Assembly (NCBI GenBank): GCA_947561715.1
Contig: OX387197.1
Span: 20,072,266 to 20,136,265 of the forward strand
Length of the DNA: 64,000 nucleotides
Reading direction: 5' to 3'
Source: Ascidia mentula
Taxonomy: Eukaryota > Chordata > Ascidiacea > Phlebobranchia > Ascidiidae
The stretch's first letter is position 1; each line of letters starts with the position of its first letter. The notes under the pieces are model-generated. The model was not told the origin of the DNA, searched no databases, and saw nothing but the letters and a program-made list of their open reading frames with translations. Position numbers and translations under genes: made by a program. This document shows, in pieces, positions 1-13,100 of the stretch.

Positions 1-114
1 CATGAAAGTCGTACGAGGCTCCTAATTGGCAAAGAAGTTGCTGAACTGCACACACAGATTCCGCTTCGCAGCGAGCGAACGTTTCCGCGACTTACAATTC
101 TCACTCGGATTAGT
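1..114 (+). other. Candidate upstream coding exon of prickle (partial)
   Basis: The first 114 bases are open in the frame that begins at base 1 and end at a consensus donor (GTAAGT at 115-120). The exon would end in phase 0, which is the phase needed by the prickle exon starting at 1153. The deduced peptide (ending ...LTILTRIS) has no recognisable domain, and Prickle N-termini upstream of the Cys/His motif are poorly conserved, so homology cannot confirm it. An open frame of this length occurs fairly often by chance. It could also be part of a 5' UTR or plain intron. Confidence 0.3.
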
Positions 115-1152
115 GTAAGTGTGGCGCCGAGAGCGCAGTTGAAATTCGATTCGATATCGGACCTATGCGGGCCTTGGTTTCAATCGCTCCATGGATCGTT
201 GGCATCGTTTTGCCGAAATCTCGCAAAAGGACAGCTGCAGCTGTGGGAGCAAGATTGTCATCGCAAACTAAAAGGCACTGAAACTAACTTTTGCTATAGG
301 ACGATAATCTTAACACAAATGTTAGTTGTGTATCCCTGAAATATCATTTTAATATGCTTGTTTGTGAATTTTTGAAATCTATAAATTTGAAATTATATAG
401 CTTCGATTATTACGAAATTTACCGTTAGTTGTTTCAATTTCGTTAAGCCCTGGTGCGATACAAACTTTACCCGATAAATCAAGCAATCATGTGTTCGTGT
501 TGCTATGTTTGCTATTTCATAAGTTACATCCTAAAACGGTCGTAAATATTACGTACAAGGTCACGTATTTCTAGTTCCACAGACAAAAAACTAATAAACA
601 TGGGCTTGAACCCGCCATGTTTATAAGCTCATGTTGCGCATTTTTGTTCTGGAATCAAGTTTCGTCTGTGGTGCGTAAATCAACTTTGCGCATCGCTTCG
701 AAAACAAGCGATATACGCTGTTGAAAACCACCAGTCTACAATTACGTCCGTAACTTTAATTTGCACAAAAACAACACTGAAAGACTGAATGCTGAGTTTG
801 GCCATTTGAGGATTTATTTGCCAAGTGACGTATTTGAATCAAAAAGTAACTCACAACCATGAAATGGCTCAAAGTATCCGGTTTCCCCTCAAATATTTGT
901 TCACGTTCAAGCGTGGAACCATTACGCAGTTGGAATTCCACTCTATTGAAATGCACAAAATACAGCATGGGGACGAATAGGTATTTGTAACAATTCAAAA
1001 GTACTGTGCCACACCTGAAACTGGCTTCTTAACCAACTATGTGTATTTGCAAACGTGAAAGCTTAAGACCAAAACATTGTCCCAGTACAACTGTACTCGA
1101 CTTCATATCATTTGATAATCTTCAGTTAAAGGCATAATGTATTATTTTGCAG

Positions 1153-4100
1153 TTCGAAGCGCTGAGTGCATTTGTGATCGGCAAACAGTGTCTGTGGTGC
1201 GGCGACCGCTGTCCCGGATTCGCCCTTCATCCCTGGAGGTGAGATTATGCGTATTACTCATACATAAAAGTCTCAAACTTTGGCCACATGAGACTGGCTG
1301 GTCCCGATCAAAGTTAATTTGCGGCCTTGAAACAATGAATGCGTCAAATCCGGATATAGAGTGGAGTCTGCGCTGTTGATAGATACAGGTTTCCTTTGAC
1401 GTCTGCAAAGCACATCATGAATGCACACTCGCGACTATATGGTTGTTTACATTTGAATCAATTCATTCGGTGCGTGCTGATTGCGTTGGGAAGTAACAAT
1501 GGCCGGGTGTGTGCGAACCCCAGCAAGCGTTAATATACGGCCCTGGAAGCGAAAGGGGTTGAGCTGTGGCGGTAATACTTCAGGCAACGGGATTTGAAAG
1601 GTGCCACAGAGCGTTACTCGCTGCGAGCAAATCATGTTTACCGACCGGCACGCCATAAACCTGACTGTTCACGGAGTCCCACTATTCAACATAAATTTTA
1701 CGGTGCGCGTTGTTGCTGGTCTGCTGTTACGGCACCTTTGCGTACTACGCATACGGACCACACTTCAGACTTGTTTTAAGCACAATGCTTGTTGAGCCAC
1801 ACTGTTGTAACCGGGAGTAAGACAATATTTACCTCGTGCGATGAATGAGCGAATAACATCCACGCTTTCAGGGGTGATTACTGTTTGCTTACGTCTGTCG
1901 AATGCGCGTCGCTATGACTACATGGACATACTCAGAATGGAGCATTTGACAGCTCCATGGCGCCATCAAGTGACGTTTGGTAGTGCAGATTGCACAAGAC
2001 TTTCAATTTTCCCGTGGTTGCAGGGGGAAAATTGTAAAAAGCTGAATTTTACCAGATGAATACCAACAAGTGTAGTTGCAAAAGTTGTATTTAAGTGTTG
2101 AACGATCATCATGAAAAACGTGTTGAAAACAGAAAAACAGAAGTTACTTTCATATACTCCTTTTGTATCCACCCCATGGTGGCCCCCTTGATGGCGACAG
2201 ATTATTTTGAACGCGACTGGTAATTTCATATTCACGCGTCTGCTCCGCGTCATCAATCTTTCTGGATCCATCGCATGTGTTTTTGCCCTCCTCGATCCAC
2301 AGGGAGAATTATTCCCGTCTCGTATTTGCGCACCCATCAATTACCGCACAGGCAGATAATGATTCTCGGTCTTGTTGTCGCTGATGAGTTTGTTTGCTGA
2401 TTTCTTTTGTCCATGTGGTGTGGAGGGTATGAATTTTAAGAATGTCTACTTTTGTTCATTCGGCGACAAATAAACGCCACTCGTCGGCGCCATGTTTTTT
2501 TTGGAAATCACGAAAATTTCATATAGCTTTTCTCTTTAATCGATTTGTTTGGTCGCTCCCAATCCGCACGACTCTTATATGACATGTTTTAAAAGTAATT
2601 AGGTGATTTTGCGACGAAAATACAAGCAATTGCTCGGCGATAGCATAATTATTATCTTTTTGGGGCGAAACGCACTTACGCGATTAAATCGTACGAAGTC
2701 ATCGCCACTCTTGGGTATGATGCATGTCCGCGAAACGTCATTCAATGTCACTAGCAGACCCGCCAATCAAAATCAGACCTTATACTCTCTGTGTGTCCGG
2801 ATATAACCTGCGGTTTAGGGGTCACCCACGGTCGCACAAAAAGGTCATTGTGACCACGACGTGCCGCAGAAAAGTTGCGGTTTGCTATGTACACTTGTCG
2901 CTCATCGAAAACAAATCTGAACTGAGCTGGGCGGCGTTAAGGTGCTTTAATGTTGCCGATTCTTACTGTTTAACATACATTGTTTTCGCGATCATTCGCA
3001 CGCGGGTAAACACCGCACTTAAACGTTTGCATGACAAAACGTCCGAGCGACGTCTAAGCTTGTCCTCGGAAAACATTTCGACTGTTAGTTTAACACACAG
3101 TTTGACATGACTTAGGTATTGGCGTGTACCGCGACGGGCAGTGGTCGTGTTTTACAAAACTGCCCTGACAATTGGCAGCTTATCGTGACGTGATTTAAAT
3201 GGGAACGCGAACCACACCCGGCAGTGCATACAGGTGTGGCAACTTTCAAACTTTGTCAAAGTTAACTTGTGATTGATTGTTGATCAAGGAACAAAATACA
3301 TTTGCACTACCAAATGCAAGGTATCATGGATTGTCTTTTTCGACCGATATAATTTGAAAAATGATAGTTTTTCTTCAAATAAATGTACACAAAGCGGGGA
3401 TCCTATGTTAAGTCGTTATGTGCAAATGTATTTTAATCAGTATAACAAACCGCACATTGTATGCTATGTTATAAGCTTATTTCGAAACACAATTACCATT
3501 GAACCTTAATGCAAAACAGAAACGTTTGCCAATGAGGTTTAAAAAATTATTAAGTTCGACATCCATATACAAAGATAAGAAATCCCTCTAAGCGTATCTT
3601 TCAACCACATAAACCTGTTGGCCAAATGATATTACTTCCGATCGGTAATAAGTTACTTATTGCGCGCTTTGTTGTTTCCACTTCAAGAGAGACCAAAAGC
3701 GCTAGGGCAGTCGAGTCAATTTGCTTTGCAATTACAAGGAGCGAGCCGGGAAGATCCGAGCGCAAAACTAGAACTCACCAACCCTCCAATTACAATTGCG
3801 ATGAGTGCAGAACGCGTTTGCAGCCAGAACTGTGAGCGCTGTGTATTTCGGGCTGTTTCGCAATTTAATCGTGTGGTTAAAAGTTAAAACCTCTTCCTGT
3901 GTTTTGCTGTAAATATACGTTAATTTGAATTCCTGAAACGGTCTAGCTTAGTTCGTGTTTCAGAGGTCAAGGTGAGGGCAGTAACAAAGCTCGGAAAAGC
4001 GATGGTACAGTCGGAATGTGTTTTGTGGTCCTAATGCAACGCAAGGTGTAAACAAACAGGCTTGTGTATGTGCTTTGACAAAGACGGGACCAAAGAAACC

Positions 4101-7100
4101 AAAGAATTTGTTAGTTTTACGGTTACGGATCACAAACGATTGATATGCTGATGCATTTGTGACCTTCCTATAATTTTTTTACGTTTTGGCCTTCAACTTT
4201 TACTTAGCATGCGAATGGTTTATCAAAATAAATAATTTAGTTATTTTTTCCAAAAACGCAAAAGGTTGCCTATTTTTCCCGGAGGCAACAGGAAATAATC
4301 CCCACCAACATTATACGGAGATGAATATGCGCCCAAAATGAAATAGCCACCGTCGCTCGTTTTTAATCCACGAACAACAGAACATCCATGGGAAAGCTCA
4401 GGTTGCTTTTGTAACAAATATAACAACCCTAATTCTGCCTTCACCAGATCAGGCGCGGTAATTTTCGGCGGCGTATATATTCTTTCCATCCTTTAGCACT
4501 AAGACGTCACGTCTGACCTTTCTGGGAAAAGGAAGCGAATGTTTGTGGAACGTCGGCAGCTATCATCGTCACTTACGTTGTTTCCATTGCTTTTTGTGCT
4601 CGAGTTCAAATGCGAGCGTGTTGTGTTTGGTGTGTGATCGCGTTAAAAAGTTAACGGAACCTGACGTCCATTACTTTGTCGTCAACTCGTTTGTGGCATT
4701 GAGGGTGCGGAAAATGAGTCAATATGTACGTGGCAAATTTGTCTTTTTTTCCGGTATTCCGTCAATCCGCGATCCTGACAACAGGTTGATTCTGTATGGC
4801 TGTATGTCTTTCAGTTGTGCCCCTGTACTCGTTGTGATTGACCACAGTGGAAGAAATGACTTTGAAAAATGGAAGATTGGATTTGAAGGCAAAATATTGT
4901 TTTTTTTTCTGAGGAAACGTACGCACGTTGTTTCGTAATGAAATTCCCATTTCAGATGACGACGACAAAGGAAAATATAGTGGAATGAGGTTATTTATTT
5001 TACATGGACCTAAATACCTTGAAAATTGAAAATAATGTTTGTCACAGACTCGAAATTAGCCGAATTTGTTATTGAAATAGGTTTTCTGAAATTACTTTGC
5101 CGTTCAGATAAAATACGAGAACACAGCAAATAACAGGTTGTTTCAGATTTTCCAAACTCTTCATACAGTTAGTTCTGAAACGTGTACGGTTACATACAAA
5201 ATCCCGGGCACCCACTCGAGTCAAGGGCCTTACGACGAGGGACAAGTGCCATCAGCAAAAACACTAATGTAGGGGATTGTGTTGGCGCAGGTGCTTATAC
5301 TTTCTCTACAATGCCGCCGCCTCAAGTGACATTGTGTTCAAACGGGGAAAGTGTTCGTTTCGTTTAGTGTAAATCTGTCTGTGAATATTTCCCAGTTTTT
5401 TGGAAGAAACAAATTGGTGCAAATAATTTATAATTTTCGACCGTGTTTCGACATTTTTCTTCTTTTTACCTCCATTTAGAAAAGTTAAAGAGTAGTTTCT
5501 GCTATCAAACTACGACTATAGTAATGGGGTTAAGGTAGTAAACAGCTTCACGCAGTCGAAGCTTTTGAAAGCTCTTGAGAGTTTAATCTGTTTGAGTGGA
5601 TCCAACAACTTTCAGAGACTTTCTTGGCCGGAGTGTCTTGTTTGGTAGAAAGAAAACGTTTGTGCATCCAATAATAATAATAATAGATGTCATATATGGC
5701 GATGTGGCTGTTTTGAGGTGTGATAATGTTGATTACAGGCCGTTTGATGGTGGAGCTTATCTGTAAAACCTTTCGTGTTGATAAAAGCAAACCAGTTCTG
5801 TCTCCTAGTGGGCGCCATGGAGCTGCATAAATGTAAGAGGCTCTGCGTGGACCAGTTGTCCAAATTCGCTTCCCGTATGTCAAATTAAATAAATGAATTA
5901 AAATAAAGTTTCAGGTTTGGGGGGCTATCAAAATATTTCGGGTGTTGTATTCTGTATCAAATACGTATCATACACTATATATATATATATACCTACAATG
6001 GGTCAATGTTACTCATGTTACGAGATGAATGTATTTTAATTGTTGCGCACAGCTATTTTTTTGTTGAAATCATGTTTCAACTTCATATGTCAGTCGAAAC
6101 CTCAATACAAACAGCCAGCGGAAAGCAGAAAATAACGCCAATCGTGTTCAAGTTGTCTTGCCAACCGATTGCCAGTCGTAAAAACTAAATTTATTCGTGT
6201 GACAAACCATCCAGTCTGATGTAATGGTTGACTATTTCTGAATGCCCTGTTAAAAAAAGGGGGAACGGAATGACGTCTTAGGCCGCCCGGGCGCAGCCCC
6301 GCGATTTGCAACGTCACCGGATCTTATCTGGCCGACAATAAATACTGGTTCGATGTGAACTTTTACAACAACATAGAATCGCGCTGTTGCTACAGTAAAA
6401 ATACAGCGAACGGATAATACCCGGACCCCGATAATGATTAACCCAATTTTACGATGCCGTGTCTCTGGTGCAATTCTCACACAGACCTGCGTTTTCCGTC
6501 CCGAAACGAAGTGAAAGACACGTTTTGCCAAGGCAGCAGAACAGGAACGCGTTGGGTTCGACAGTTTTACAGCCTCGTCTAAAGTTCATTGACACGACCG
6601 TTTCAAACCAAAGCCTAAATGGGACAGGTACTAAATCAAGATGCGGTATCCTTTGTCCTTGAACTTGCTTTCTTTCCTCTGGTCTTACACGCTATTCAAT
6701 GATCGGCGCTGAACAAATGCCACAAATCATGATGTTTGTTCATTTTCCCCCTTTTTTTAATACCACTGTTTTTCTTGCAACACAATGTCATAATACGAAT
6801 GTTATGTCAAAAACTTTACTTAGGATACTGTTTTTTCGCGATGTTGTGGTACAGAAATAGAAGTAGCCATCGGGTGAGCATAACAATAAATACCTGTGTT
6901 CACGAAATCAGTTGTGAAATAACTCCTTAATTTTGGGTTGTTTATATGAGTAAATAATCACAACCAAGTTGCTTCCTCTATTCTTCGGCGAATCCCCGTC
7001 TTGTGCTCCTCCCCATCAGCAGGATAACAAACCGTCCTTCCTGCTGAACAAAATCTTCGCGCTTTACTGACGTAACCGATGTTAAGATGCTGCTTATCGC

Positions 7101-10100
7101 GTTAATCGCAGCTTCTAGCACGATAATTCAGTGATTACCGGTCATTAGAGTTATCTTCAGAAGACTTTCCCTTGGCACAATAGAAGCATTGGTTGATGCA
7201 AACAGTATGGGACAATATTAACGTACTGGTAAGAGATTTAATATCTCCACACTTTATGTCAATTTTAACGACTAAATTTAAAATTGCTTTTATATCTGGT
7301 TTATTTCGGATTTGACAATGCAATGCTCAAAATTCACCATCAAAGCATTCTTTCCGATTTTATATTTATCATTCTCCCACTGTCCGTGCTGTCATAAAAT
7401 CGAAAGGCGGATCTGTGCGATACTGTGTAAAATTTCAACGGAATGGCGCTGCAGATTTTATTAACATACTTTCGCAAGCTTTCAAGTCAGTTGCGACGTG
7501 GGCTGTAGCGCAGGTAGCAGAAACTTTAACTGCGCGTTAACGCAGCAGGTATTTTTTCTACCTTTGGTCGGCCGTATCACATATCACAACCGATACGGTC
7601 GCGGCGCCCCTGTCTGCGAGGCACGATCGGGTCTATGATGAATGGTGCGAGTCAGAATTATCTCATTTGCCCAGCACACTGTATAACATAATCCTTTAAC
7701 AAGGGCACCCGTCAGGCTTGGACCCTTATCGGCCGCACGCGCGAACAATGAAGGCTTTATATGGGGTTTCTGTCCGCATCAGGACTGGCAATATTGTCAG
7801 GGTACCATGGTCGCTTTCACTAATCGTGTCGTTGTAATCATGATATCTGTATATTTTGATTTTCTTTGTATGAACGCGATCGTTGCTCGTATCAGTATTA
7901 GCCCAGTCATTGTTTCGCCATAAACCGAAAACATGCCAAATGATATCAATCTGAAGAGAATTCGCGGACAAGTTCGCGATCACCGATACGAACCCAGCAG
8001 GTTTATTGGATCTGAATATGCATGAGTTATGGATTCGCTTTGTTGTCGAACATAATAATACGTAACTAAATTATCGAAAAATTATCGGCCATAGGCTGAC
8101 TGAGGGCTTCGTTTGGGGAATTTATTATCGACAGCAAATTATCGCATTCTGTTTATGTCAAAATTGCCGATCACTTTGCTATCCACTTCACGTTAGTCAT
8201 TTTAGATTGCGAATTAATATTTCATTGCGCAGACGATCGTTGCTATCCAAATTCAGCCACTTACGTCTCTCATTACGCTGTCTCGGCTATGCCTACGCTC
8301 TTCTGCGAGTAATTTGGATTCGCTAAGTGTAACCGGGCAATTGATGCGATAATGCGTCAAAAACAGCGGTTTAAGGTATCGAGGACCTGGACAATCAATG
8401 TCAATGTGGAAAGCGACCATAAAAGAAAATGTTGAAATCCTGTTGGCAAAAATGCCTTTCAAACTAAACTTTACAATACGGGTAGCAGAATATGGCAGAA
8501 GTTTCGAAGTAAAAATTTCCACTGACAAGTGTTATGCGGCTGTGGTCAATGTCAACGTTATCAGTTAGCCTCGCAAGACATGCGATGACTTCACATTCCC
8601 GTTTTGGCATTTCACGCGAATGGGCTTCCCACCCTTACATACAGGCGTTGTTTAGAGCTTATTGGAATTGCGACCCAATGGCGCGTTCCCTTGGCTGCTT
8701 TCATGTCCATTGTTGTCGCAGGTGCGAATCCCGAGCTTCGGGTGGAAATTAAACGATCAAACTTGTTATTTTCGCGCCGGCTTTTGAGCGGCCAGCCATA
8801 ATATTTTATTTACAAGTAATATATTTTATTTACAATTCAGGGGGTGGGAAAACGAAAAGGTCAATCCCTGTGATGTTATTAACACCGGCTCACTCAACTT
8901 TGATGAATATTTAATGGGATTTGCGTTGTTGGTTTTGGATTCTGTCACTTTAATTAACGAAATTTCAAGCCAATAAGTAATTTCTTGTGCCTAAAATACG
9001 ACAAGGAAACAGCAATACGGGTTCTCATTTAATAAAGCCTGAAATCTTGCAGTGAAGGTTGCTTGGCGGTTGTGGTTTACCCGCAGGATGAAGTTGAACC
9101 CAAACAGCGCCACGGCCCCCATAAGCACTCAGCAATACGTGTACCAACACGCGTCTCGTTACGCCTTCCTCGCTGCGCCAACGTTTGATTGCGATTGACC
9201 GCCGACGGAGCTGGCCTTTCATCCGACAAAATATGGAGTAAAATGCGACAAAACGTGCCAATTTATCGTGAGCGAACGGTTGATCAAAGGTTGACGCCCC
9301 TAATACACCCGCATGGACTTTCATTTCACCATTCGATGTCTTGTTACGATGTTGGTGGGAAATGTATGTGCAAAATAAGTGTTCACTGCGACGTCGCAAA
9401 AAACAATACTCGTCACGGCAACCAGTATTAGTGTTAAAGAACTGAAAATATATGTAATTTTTGTTGACGACTGGGAAAATTCAAATGTTTTATTGTAAAG
9501 AGTTTGTGAGAATACGGTCCTGATGCAAACAGTTTAAAATCCGACCATACAGCATTGAAGCTTTACGAGTATTCCCATTTGAATCCACTCACAGCAACTC
9601 ATTAAGGCCATTTGTATCGGAAACAATGAAGCCCTTTAGTGTATATGTATGGCTAAGTGGTTTTCACCTTCAACCTATGTTCTGTTCCCCCTGCTGTTTT
9701 GTTTGCATGTCGCTAACGACTACAAGTGTGTTGTAAGTTTGGTAGCACCTGTTGTCATAGCACCACGCGCAATCGCGTTTTGCGTTTGCCGCTACATCCA
9801 ACATTTTTTGCCATTTCACCACTACTTTTTGTTAACCTCAAGGTCCGGGGAAATTTTTTCGTGCGCTGCGAACATGCGGCGAGCATCAATAAAATAAAAC
9901 AACTCGTGTTCTGAACATTCCTTACGGGCCGTTTTGCACTTGATCGCTAACGACCTGATCGTTGATCATAGCATCTCAACACCGGCGGGTGACGTCCGAT
10001 TAATTGGCCTCCGCTCGGGGTCGCTCACCTCAGCTTCCGTTGGTTGAGCAGAGCAAGATCGATATACTGGTCCATTCCTGCTCTTGTTTACAAGCTCCTG

Positions 10101-13100
10101 AACTTTTATGTTGACGTATGCGCAAGTGGCCTTGCGGCGACGTCCTGTATGGGTGCTTCGAGGCGACACCGCGCCGACAAAAGTAAGCGACAACACGTCA
10201 ACTCTGCATCGCCTTTCTTGCTCGTAAATAAACCAACAAAAATGTCCAGTCGCCTTTATTGGCGGCTCGCTTCAGATGGAGATCTTCCACGTTGCCTTAT
10301 ATGTTTGTGGCTGGGCCGTTCTTGTTTGTTAAGGTCGAGACAGATGAGAATTGAGATTCCGTCCCACAGTTTGTTGTGCGCTTAATGGAGGAAGATTTTT
10401 ATCGGCTACGCTTTGCGCACGCCACTCTATTTTTAGTCAAGACTTCGAAGATAACATAAGCTGGGCCGGTTGGCGTTTTGAAGATTTTCAACTGTTTTGC
10501 GTGCCGTCCTGTGTCGGCGTCGCAGGGCAGTCGTACCGTAATTTAAGTTTTCGCTTCGCACCTATATCAAACATCCAGAAACTTGGACGCAGTAGTTTAC
10601 CCAACTGCTTAGAAGTCTAAACTTCAGTCGTTTCGCGACAAAGCACCGTGTGGCTTGTTTGCTCAAGCGCACCGCGTTTCAACGGGCACCTGCTCCATCC
10701 CGACTGTGCAGGATCACCAATCAGCACTGCATTGTTGCCCTCACGTGCGACCGACGCGTCACAAAGATGGATGGCCGCGTTCGAGCTTTCGCGAGTCAAT
10801 CAAAACTTTCGCGATTTGCTCGCGAAAGCGCGTCGGCTGTTTGCGCTGCGTCTTGGCCCACTAATCGCGTCAAAGGCTCGACCATCCGCGACCAACTTTC
10901 CTCGGCCCAGTTTCTTGGAGCAGTCACGTGATCACACGTCGCCCGTTCCCCCGGCGTCCCACAGAAAGCGTTAAGTCCGAGACCAGAGCCGTTATTATTC
11001 TTTTGTTGTGAAACGAGCCAGAAAACATAAAGCTAGTTTAAGACCGAGGTTGTTGCAGGTTCACTGTAAAAGATTTAAATGTCAGTTTTATGTTGTGTTT
11101 GCGAGTGTTAAGGTTTCCAACTATGCGATCTGATATAAACTAGTACCAGGTTGGATTAATGCGTTTTAAATGTCGAAGTTAACAGAAAGGCAGCTGTTGT
11201 TTGGCGAATAAGTTTTCAGCAATTCACAATGAATAATTTGCTTATGTAGTACAGTCAAGAGCTGATAGTCACTTCACAAAGTAATGCGCGCCAATTGCGT
11301 TTTGTAGTGGCCAATCCTATCAGTAGATGATTCCCGCTAAAACAAGGGGAAACTACCTACTGTTCTGTTTAGTGTTGAATAAGTCTTTTGAAAGACGCCC
11401 GATCAGTGGTGAAAGGAGCAGCAGGACGCGTCGTTTTGTTCGTTCGGTTGTTGTCAAAGCATAAATCGTGGAGTGTATACGCAAGTCTGCGAGGCGCCCG
11501 CATGGTGCCGGAAGTTAATAATGGGGCGAAAACGCTTTGACACTGCTTACCTTTATATTCTGCGTGGTCCCTTGGTAAACTGATCGCAAGCAGCTGCCTC
11601 CAGATCCGGGCTTTATTCGGATAATCAACGTAGCGATAAGCAGCAGAGCGCGGTCTCAATACATTAGCATCGGGTTTCAGCGCCGATCGGCACAATGGTC
11701 GCCCGGCAAAATCGTTGTTAACACCGGGCGGCTACAAGCGTCAGTTAGTTTTCTGTCGCCCTGTTCTAAACATACGAATTGTAACCGAATACTTTTTCTT
11801 GCTAACCAGTTGCCAATCAACGTATCACGATTGTCGTCGGGCGCCCACCCTGTTGCAATTGTTCGGTTCGTAATTTGATAGTTCGCATAGCTGTGAGCAA
11901 TGGTACTCTCTCGATCTTCGTCATTTTGGTAAAACCTGGTGAAGTGAATTTGTGCGGATTTTGGAAACGCTCATTTTCAGCCGTACTGGTTGGTTGTGCC
12001 ACAATGGACGGATGTTTTCTTTTCGCTACATCTTTTTGTGTTGGGCTTTGGGTCGAATGGATTTGCTTTCCTCTGTTTAGTTAAAATCCCGCAATTCAAA
12101 CGTTTAACAAAGGCGAGGAGTTCGGTACGTACCTTTGTGACAATGCACCCGATGGTTGGGGCAGGCGCCGTCCACACACACTGCGGCGTCATCGCTTCCC
12201 TCTAATTTTCCTTGCACTAATGGCCTGCGCGTGTGGTCCGCAAACAGGCGCCACCACGTTGTAAACATGAGGCCTGGCATCTTGACAAGGATCTAAATTT
12301 CATTACCGGAGCGGTCGGTGGTGTTTGGAAGGACGCGGGCACGTGGCACAAATAACCGGCCGCCGGGCCCATGCGTACCGTCCTGGCACTCACCTAGGCA
12401 CTTTAGAAGGCCAAGAAAAGCAACCGTCGGGTCTTTACGTATGCAACAGGGCGTAATAGGCACCAACTTATCAGTGACAGCCTCTCCTCCATGCATGCGC
12501 GCTATTGAATCAAATGGAGATCCATGAGCGAGTCGGACAGGTTGATTCGACGACATGAGAGGCCAAACTCGGACTCATAACGTCATCCTCATGCGCGTGC
12601 CTCGGCTGCATTTGGAGATAGCGGGAAGATAAGATAAGCGCCTCATTAGCACCGACCCCTCGCCAAGTTGAAGGTCGGTGGAATTCCGGGGAGATTTGTC
12701 ATTGCCCAAAAGGCGCTTATCAAGCTTCGAGCCAAGTATTAATTCGTATACTTACTTATCACAACAAAAAAGATCATTGTGTCTTAACCACCAGCCCCTA
12801 AAACATCGATGGTGCGAAGTAAATGCGTTTGCTTTATTAAATATTACTTTTGTTACTTTTTGCGTTCTGTTCATCGCATTTTGGTGTGGATTTTTTGAAA
12901 TTGCCGAGTCCTTATAATTGCTTTGAAATTTCACCGGTCTGCAAGCGCATATATCATTGATTAGACACCGCTGGTAATGGTATGCGCAAGTATGGTAGGA
13001 AAAAGACGAGTCTTTTGTCTTTGACATTGTGTAATACCTCTCTTCCAGGAGTTAAGTCGAGTCCAGTTGATTGCACAAAATACGTCGGCAAACATTTAGG

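Noticed and set aside
4241-4489. 82-codon open frame on - with fairly protein-like composition (ends LLRFWKK)
   Set aside because: It reads better than its neighbours, but no family is recognisable, there is no linked exon, and the length is within chance.
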